Part shown: piece by piece, positions 56,690 through 64,000 of the stretch
Layout of the letters: each line of letters starts with the position of its first letter
How positions within the stretch are numbered: the first letter of the stretch is position 1
Source of the DNA: Heligmosomoides polygyrus polygyrus
Taxonomy: Eukaryota > Nematoda > Chromadorea > Rhabditida > Heligmosomidae
DNA length: 64,000 nucleotides
Reading direction: 5' to 3'
Assembly: GCA_947396885.1 (NCBI GenBank)
Contig: OX377202.1
Coordinates: forward strand, 76,170,643 to 76,234,642
Translations under genes and position numbers: made by a program
Notes under the pieces: model-generated
The model's input: only the letters and a program-made list of their open reading frames with translations
The model's database searches: none
Told to the model about the DNA's origin: nothing

Positions 56690-58610
56690 GCTCCGGGCCT
56701 GATTTGACTGACAGGTGAGCGAGAAGAGTTTACATCTGCCGGTTTGTCGTCAGCTTCGCCTGAAACTGTGGTTTAGGTGACTGCTTTGGATAAGTTCTGC
56801 TAGATGCAACTAAACAGCGGAATACGGCGACAATGTTCTGAGATTCCCAACATCCTTGAATGCTGGTTTGGCACAGTTATACGAAGCGTCTCAAAAACTT
56901 CTGTCACTGTTTTAATTACCATAAAAGGGTTAGTCCTTTTAGCTGCTACATGGTTCTACACGCTGCTCTGAAAAACATGAGGGCGATAATGTTAAGGAGC
57001 GTTAGCGTCCCCGCTAGTAAATTTCCCGAATGTCGCAATGTTGCATTGACTGGTAGGGTAAGCGCGCCTTGCACAAAATGTTGATGTAGAAAAATGTTGT
57101 TCGAGGCAAGGCTTTAAAGGGGTAGGGCTCAAAATATTGTTCAATAATCACTTGTAAAATTTCATGCAAATAAGACTTCGACTTTCAGTCACGTAAACAT
57201 TGCACCATAATTAAGTAGGTGTGATGAGCGTAGCGTCAAACCTATCAGATATGCTTAGTTTTTTGCTCTTCAAAACAAGCTACATAGCTTTGCTGTAGCT
57301 GAAAGACTAATAGCTGTATGACTATACGAACAATGAACATTTTTATAACATTTTTTAACATTTTGATAACATTTTCAAACCTTTGCATACCTTACGCTAA
57401 CTTTTCGCGTGTTTTCAATATAGGTGCTGGTTCAAAAATGTTAATACTGTCTTATGCAAATGAGTGCTGATGCTAACTCATTCTTCTAGATTAACGTATC
57501 AAAATTTAAAGAGCATTGTATAAAATTATATTCATATTTGCAAACAATTGCGCTCTGCTCCACATGAAAGTTGGGACCCAGTGGGTTAAAATTTTGCTGT
57601 TCTGTGTAGTTCTGCTCTTCTCTTGGCTTCTACACTTTCTGTAACAACAATACGGCAGTCCCTACTAACTTTTCTTAATATCGCCGCAATTTAATCTATG
57701 GGGTGTGTGTAAGTACGACTTACAATTTTACGACTTACGGCGATATTTAGCAAAAATTTTGCGATTTACGATTTGCGACATTTTAGGTCGTAAATCGTGA
57801 CTTTTCGTAAATATGATCTTTGATCCATAAATAAGTGGTGTCCAAAAAGAGTGCCCGGGTGTCTGCCCTCATGACGCATTGCGAGCGCTTTCTGCTTTCT
57901 TTATTTTTTTTCGTGATGTGTTGTGGCACCAGTGTAGAAAACACCGCCCACTTACGTAGGTTCGACTTATCTCTTTGCTTATCTAATCTTTCCATTTCTC
58001 TAACACTGTAAGGGCTGCCATCTAGTATCAGACCTGTTCATGAGAGGGGACAAGAACAACATATTAAATTGAAAAATAAGCTCCTGGTTACGAGATGTGG
58101 CTCCCCCCTTCTCCAGCAGAGTGCCAACCAGTCACCTCGCATTGTTACTGTCAGAGATCGTTCCAGCCTACAGACATTCAAGGCAGTCTGGCAAGGAAAG
58201 AAATACGACCGTTCGCTGATCCACCTCCTATTTGTTACCTAGTTGAGCCTAGTTGATTTGTTTATAGGTGCCATCGGAAAGAATTAAGTCGCGGTGGAAA
58301 ATCATATAATTTGTGCAGGTCTAGAATAGTTCTTAGCATTATATGGAAAGAATAAGCCACTAAAGTTTGTCATCCTGTTGTTGGAAACCTCAGAGATCAC
58401 CTTGTGGATCTCCGCTGGTCATTCCTTTCATCTCAGATTCCTTTGCGATGGACGTCAACCGTGTGGTCAGGCGGTCAGGGCTCCCCATATGCCCACCTCA
58501 ACAAATATAGACAAGGCTAAGTAAGTTGAGTGCTCAGAGATGCTCAACAGAGTTCGCAAATTCAGGGCGGAATAAGGTAGCAATTTAAGCTCCCTTCAAA
58601 TTCTGATCAC
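56690..58610. other. Upstream flank of the channel gene, nothing recognised
   Basis: AT-rich sequence. No clear trans-splice or promoter element was identifiable by eye. Confidence 0.45.
57690..57815. repeat. TACGACTTAC/TTTACGA-rich stretch
   Basis: ACTTACGAC, TTTACGA and GTCGTAAA variants recur on both strands within 120 bp. There is no ORF of interest. Confidence 0.35.
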
Positions 58611-58619
58611 TCAAGCTAT

Positions 58620-59690
58620 TGATCGTTGGCTACATTAACTTCGTGACCTAGAAGCACGCAGCTGAAGCGCTCGAAGATGATCGTTCCGTTGAGCGAGAGT
58701 TAGGTACTCCTATGTCCCCGCGTTGGAGAACATTCGAGAAGGGCGCTGAAAATCTTCGGGGATATGGTATCTCCTCGCCGAACCCCTTTCTTAACGTTGA
58801 CGGCAACGTCGTTGTAGAATGGAACTTACTCGTGAACCCGTCTGATGCACTGAGTGGAGTCTTTCGTGAACAGGACTTCGACAAAAGTTAGATGAACCGA
58901 AGACGCTGCGACGGCTTGTACTCTTGCGATACAATACTTCGGTGAGGTTCGTTACTATGTGTATAGTTGATCGTGCTGAATCTTCTCCGATATCCTGCTT
59001 GTTTGCATGCCCACCCTTTGTATAGAGTTCTGCTGCCATTTCAGGACTTGGTCAACGGCCTAGTCCAGGAATTTGATAGGCGAAACGAGCTGCACGGGCA
59101 TCTTTCAGGTGCGTCGACGAAGCCATAATGAGGGGTTTTGAAGGGCGTAGAAGAATTCGTGATGGAGAAGGAAAATGTCTTGCTAAGTGCCTTCCTGTTC
59201 GACTCTACTGTTCTTCCTGCGGGATCTCATACACCTCAGAGATCTCGGCCATACGAAAGCATGATCAGCACGCGATCAGCGTCGCGTAGCGTGGAATCGA
59301 GAGGACGATGCTCGGTGTGACACCACTCACGCAAGTGAAGGAAGTTCTCCGGAGTTCCAAGCATCGTCGGTTCGAAGACCAGAGACACTGTCGCATGAGC
59401 CGAGCCGTCGAAAATTATGTGGGCCAATAACACAACGCGTTCCGCAGACACCCTCTATACGAGGGTCGTCACCAATTGCATTCCGCGGGATGTCAAAACT
59501 CCAACTCCTTGGCTTTAAGGCTCTGAACGAACGGTATGACTCCTCGTGTATGTCGAGCGATGAGAATCCATTGCAAACTGGCACTAAACAGGGACGAGTG
59601 ACGCTGCCGGTACCTCCCCCCCCCCCCCTTCGATCAAGTCGATGATGAAATGGACGGCAGTTGGGAGAGGTAACAGGTGAATGGGCTGAT
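58620..59690. mobile_element. RTE-clade LINE, copy 4, with internal 5' inversion
   Basis: The minus strand of about 59040-58620 encodes RT pieces (ACKQAGYRRRFS, LSLNGTIIFERFS, GHEVNVANDQ). The plus strand from about 59085 to 59690 encodes the directly following C-terminal part (GVEEFVMEKENV, FLFDSTVLPA) to the element's 3' end. The two parts meet close to the same point in the protein, the layout produced by twin priming. Confidence 0.8.
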
Positions 59691-60106
59691 GTTGAGAAGA
59701 CGCTTAGGTGACAACTTGCACAAATGGCAAGGAGTTCGAGGCAGGAAATTTAACTCCGTCAGTCCACTAGTAAAACCCTTTGTGCAATCCCGTTAGGCTG
59801 TGAGACGATGGCTATATGTCCGAAGGCCAGGTGACAGAAACAGGCGCGGAGGTCGAGCCGCACCACCGGTGTACGCCATAAATCTTCATGTCGTAACATA
59901 CGCTTCACTCGCAAAGTGAACGCCTTAACAAGCCGCATGTCCGGCTGCCGAACGGAGTGAGCCTGACGACGGATTCAACGAAACTGAAGAAAGGATATCA
60001 GTTCATGCAGCAGCCCACCCTCTTCTCGCACTGTGCCGAATGCTCCATACTAGAGCTAGAGCCTGCGTGTGCCCGGATCAGAGCTGTATTGGGTAATGGA
60101 GTTTTT

Positions 60107-60161
60107 CCTGTTTCATCTAGAACTATCCATATGAAGTAATTGTAGTTTTAGATGAAACAGG
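60107..60161. repeat. 19-bp hairpin with one mismatch
   Basis: CCTGTTTCATCTAGAACTA and TAGTTTTAGATGAAACAGG are separated by 17 bases. Confidence 0.85.
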
Positions 60162-60241
60162 CGGGCGTAAGAAGGATAGATTCTACACTTCCACCTAAAC
60201 GGGAGCTCCAAACTTCGCTGAGTCAAGTGGATACATATCTC

Positions 60242-60640
60242 TCAAAAGATTTGAAATTCTCCTAATTTTTGAGAATTCGCTGACGAGGTACAAATCACGA
60301 GTAATTTGTATTTCTTTACATTTACGACTCCAGAAATAGCGCTACAGTCGAGAAAATATGTAAATCGTGCAGTCCAAACAGCATTCGAACTCCAACAAAT
60401 CAACAGTGGAGATTCGGTATCAGCATTTTCATGGAGAAAATCAGTGTCTTCAGTTATAGAGAAATCAGTAATGGGTAGCGGATGCTCACGATTTCCTATG
60501 GAGGAAGTATCAGCTATGGGATCAAACAAATACCTCGCTGTAAAATCTCTAAATAACACACCAAGAACGATCTCTTCAATGCATGTATATATTCAATGAA
60601 TTTACTCGGAGATACGGAAAAGAAGAAGCCTAGCAACCGT
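60242..60640. other. Region open on both strands, no gene recognised
   Basis: Overlapping ORFs of 97 (plus) and 105 (minus) codons occupy this stretch. Neither shows recognisable motifs. Only one, at most, can be real. Confidence 0.15.
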
Positions 60641-60853
60641 GATCAGACCACCAAGACCTAGCAGAAAAGAAGGAGCACCAATAAGCATAAAAAAACCAAA
60701 CGGAACAGTACTGTTTTAGCGTACCGTTGGTAGCTAAGTCTCCAGAAAATATGTCGTCAAGCACGTCTGACCCTTGAACCTGCTATATTCTTCAGTCCTT
60801 TCCAGAAGCAAATACCGTCCATGAGGAGTCTTTTTAATTGTTTACTACAAAAA

Positions 60854-61140
60854 GAATAAGAGACCGTGTTATTCAATCCCTATTTGTTGTAGTCACGCAT
60901 TCTATTTACTTCTTCTGAATTTGGTATTTGGCCTATGCAGTGACTTGCGGTGGCCAGCCCACGAGCAAACGAATGTTTTGTCTTCTCAAGACCAGCTTAC
61001 CACAATCAATTCACCGACCCTGGGAGGATGGAAGACTTGGATGACCTAGATAGGAGCTAACCAGGAACTTCGATTCTTCGATGGTGTACACAACAGACAG
61101 TTCTTCCTCCGACTGCTATACTACGAGCCCCTTTCTAGCA
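60854..61140 (-). mobile_element. SINE copy
   Basis: A minus-orientation copy shows GACTTGCGGTGGCCAGCC, AATTCACCGACCC and a diverged tRNA-like head ending near 61140. Confidence 0.7.
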
Positions 61141-61631
61141 ATGAAACAGGTTCAATACCGAACCAATTACAGAGTCTACTCAATGTATTCAACAAAACCA
61201 GAAGCTTGATGTTTCACCTTCTTGAAATTCTCCGCTACCAGAAAAGTCATGATAATTTTGCAGGCTTTTCTTTAGGCTGAGGAACTGCCTAATGAGAGTG
61301 GATATTTTAATTTCAATCTGATGGATAACATCCGACATTACTTTCAGACAAACATAGTATAAGGAAGATCACGCAGATTGTGGACTTCATTATTACAACA
61401 AGAGAGAATCCTTCGCTGAAGCTGACAACTAGAGGTAGCAGCCGCTAGGGTAAGTAATTCCATGTCGCAGTAAAGCCACTAAAAATGCTCCGCTCCGTTC
61501 AAAAAGTGAATTGATAACGTCAGTTGGTGAGAATGATATGCGGCACAACGTAGATCTTTAATGGAGTCCATTAAACCATTTCGTTCATTCAGGAAGAAAT
61601 GCTGACAAATAGAGCAAGAGGAAATTTATAT

Positions 61632-61955
61632 TTAGTGGATCCACTGGGGAGTCTCACAGACAGGTGCGCTGAGCCGAGGCATGGTTTTGTAGAAAAGCTC
61701 GAGAAACCGCACATTAAACGAGCTAGCAAAAGGTGAATTAACGAAGTGGAGCACTCCAAAGAAAGCATTTAGTGCAGCCATGGTTCGAGTACAGCTCTTC
61801 AATCCTCGCTCTTCTGGTGTGATGTTGATGAGCAGCCACCTAGGTAGATGACTCACGATGACTGTCAGTTGGTTTATGACAGCAAGCAACCTAACTTCCG
61901 AAGCCGCCTTTGTTCCTCCACTTGGACTACAATCCTTCTCGAATATGCTTTGCAT
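61632..61955 (-). pseudogene. Fragment resembling TM6-TM7 of a nematode serpentine GPCR
   Basis: The ORF includes VRLLAVINQLTVIVSHLPRW, an inter-helix stretch, then ALNAFFGVLHFVNSPF and FNVRFLELFYKTM. A hydrophobic helix ending in a proline, followed by a helix with an N-S/P-F motif and a basic/aromatic tail, is the usual TM6-TM7 layout. No upstream helices were found, so it is a fragment, a single exon or a coincidence. Confidence 0.35.
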
Positions 61956-62949
61956 AGAATACTGGAGAAGCGTTTATTAGAGTTGCACTTGATTGATAAT
62001 TCGATATTTTGTTTGATGTGTCGAACATGCCAAGCCGCGGATAATCGAGCACTATTCGAGAAAGTATCTGAGAATCATATTCAAAAATTATTCGACATGT
62101 ACGTGTACGACAAAAACGCTTAAAAAGTAACCCTACATTCGTTGTAAATGAAAATTTGAGAAGCGTAAAACTTCTGCAGTAGAGATATTTCTCTTTGGCT
62201 TCGGAGGCTCACTAGCTGTTTATTTCATCACCTCTATTTGAAAACAGTTAGAGGTTGGACAGCGAAATATTAGAAAGAAAACAGCTTCGCACAACCTTTT
62301 ATAATATGCACATATTCAAAAAATCCAATTCCTGTTGTTTTATCGATTTGTTTGGAAGTAGTAAGAATTGAATATACAGACATACATTCATTACAGTCTA
62401 TATTCCAGTAGCTCGATGGTTCAAAAATTCAGAAATCGATCTTGCTTTGTTTTGCTAGAGCTAAAGAATTTAGTGACCAATTATTCGAGTCCATCGAAGA
62501 ACGCTAGTGCTTTCAAACTGGTACGTAGGTGGATAACAAGCATTTTAACAAAATTTTGAACTGAACCTGAAATTGCTGCGAAAGCCTTGAACCTACTGGT
62601 TCAATGGACATTTGATTGCTGGTATAGCGACAGCGTCGCTATACAGTCCGGGACTTCGGAGGATTTTACGACATCTGTCGATTCCATAACAACGCGGGTT
62701 TATGAGGTGATTTTCGAATAAAGTCACATAAAATATCTCTGCTCAAAGGCAAGATTATCCCATTAATCAAGGATCATAAAAATCTAAAATACATACCGTA
62801 AATTTGGAGAGGTCCGCTAAGCATAAAGAGTGCGTAAGATTGCCATTCCTATTTTCGCTTGGTTCAAAATAGTCGATCTACCCCTTTGAACCTCATCGGA
62901 CCGCTTTTCACTTTTCTCAACGAAAAGTGTTACTAAATGTGAAGCTGTT

Positions 62950-63172
62950 GGCAGTTCTCAACCTCAAGATTTCGTGTTCGGCTAACAATGAATTGCGGTG
63001 GCCGATAGACAAGTGAGGGTTACACCTCTCCCGGACAAGCGTAGTAACAACTAACAAGCCCTGGACAGATGGAATGCATGGATGCCCAAATAGAACCCAA
63101 GCCGCGAACCTCGACACGAGGTGAATCTGGTAGTCGCCGCCTTTTCCTAATGCGTTACCCATCCCTCAAACC
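62950..63172 (-). mobile_element. SINE copy, partial
   Basis: TGAATTGCGGTGGCCGATAG, GGACAAGCGTAGTAAC and the head-side GAACCTCGACAC region place this as a decayed minus-orientation member. Confidence 0.5.
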
Positions 63173-63656
63173 CAGTGAACAAAATGTATAATTATAGAAA
63201 AATCCTCTAGAAAAATATCCGTTTAAACAAGCCCGCTCAAATCCATTCTCGTGAGGCAATGGTTGATTTCGGCAAATCTCCACGTTTCGTTCTACTATGC
63301 AAGCGTGGAATCCAAGGCTTAGGCTCTGCACCCAAAATTTAGAAATGAAACCAAAGAAGTAGGATAGTTTTCAGTAGATAGGCTAAGAAAACATCGACGA
63401 TCTCCTATGTTTACTGTCTGGTTACAGAAACATAGAAGGTAGTCTGTTTAATTCCCAGTAAGCATTCGTCCAGGCTCCGCAATGGGGTCCTATGGAAAGA
63501 GCACAACTCTGGGTTTCGTGGATACCCTGAGCAGGAGTTCAAGTCTAACATTCTGATTCTAATCCATCTATGATCTCCCAGAATAAGCCTGTGTGGGTTT
63601 CCCAAGAATTTGTTTTGGCCCAATTCATTTTTGTTCTCCATATCCTCCACACAGAC

Positions 63657-63799
63657 TATACATTGGATTTGAGTAAATCATATTCGGATATCCGATTCGG
63701 ATATCCCTATCTGAATCTTCCAAAAATCCGGTGTCCGCGAAATTTTCGTTATCCGAATCATCCAATTATCCGAAGATTTTCGGTCGGATCCAATGTATA
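63657..63799. mobile_element. 143-bp palindromic MITE-like element
   Basis: Ends TATACATTGGAT and ATCCAATGTATA are perfect 12-bp inverted repeats. The interior repeats TTCGGATATCC/ATCCGAA in both orientations, so the whole unit can fold on itself. Confidence 0.65.
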
Positions 63800-64000
63800 A
63801 TATATACCCCCCTAAACGCGTGGCAGCACAGTTGGGAGGGCTCTGGCTGTGTCGTGTATATACTTTCATTGAATGCTCTTGATTCGGAATTCCCACCCGG
63901 GTCAATAAACCCTCCCATCCCGACGAGTTCGGTGAGCTGGGAACAGGCTCGTCCGGGAATGATGAAGTACTGACTTCATTGATGGGATACCGTTGGTCGC

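Noticed and set aside
1..64000. CRISPR array, bacterial operon, integron or phage structure
   Set aside because: No regularly spaced direct repeats with unique spacers, no ribosome-binding-site gene clusters; the exon-intron structure is eukaryotic.

Overview
This window looks like nuclear genomic DNA from a clade V (strongylid, hookworm-like) nematode. Its exons are short and separated by introns from 60 bp to over 7 kb. The interspersed repeats are RTE-clade non-LTR retrotransposons, mariner/Tc1 relics, a tRNA-derived SINE and several small inverted-repeat elements. One 200-base assembly gap lies at 7124-7323. No bacterial, operon or CRISPR-like structure is present.

Region 1-27 kb: no intact host gene was recognised. 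It is a mosaic of repeats: SINE copies and fragments (3.2, 6.4, 8.2, 9.5 and 12.8 kb), a decayed Tc1/mariner transposase (3.7-4.4 kb), a palindromic repeat block (7.5-8.0 kb), and a detached RTE 5' leader (14.1 kb). A 4.25-kb interval bounded by 28-bp perfect inverted repeats (14.4-18.65 kb) contains RTE copy 1. A possible Harbinger-type fragment follows at 21.5 kb, a 1.74-kb element with about 150-bp terminal inverted repeats at 23.0-24.7 kb, and a second type of RTE-like LINE on the minus strand at 25.3-26.9 kb.

Region 27-53 kb (possibly to 56.7 kb): one very long minus-strand gene encodes a degenerin/epithelial Na+ channel (DEG/ENaC) subunit. I could place about 27 exons by hand. Almost all splice phases fit from the TM1 exon (52,961-52,794) through the TM2 exon (30,227) to a terminal exon with a stop at 27,141 and an AATAAA signal at 27,058-27,063. 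The channel has the family hallmarks: the post-TM1 FPAVAICN block, the cysteine-rich extracellular domain, and the GLFLGAS pore motif. It also carries an extra extracellular segment of roughly 350 residues with several N-glycosylation sequons between the Cys-rich region and TM2. Its introns hold RTE copies 2 and 3, two inactivated mariner elements, a Penelope-like reverse transcriptase relic, SINEs and a glycogen-branching-enzyme pseudogene. The recognisable RTE, mariner and pseudogene insertions are antisense to the channel gene. One exon (30,528-30,301) contains a one-base frame break, which is either an assembly error or a real lesion.

Region 57-64 kb: again repeat-rich. It holds a 5'-inverted (twin-primed-looking) RTE copy at 58.6-59.7 kb, SINE copies, a fragment resembling TM6-TM7 of a nematode GPCR on the minus strand, and a 143-bp palindromic MITE-like element at 63.66-63.80 kb.
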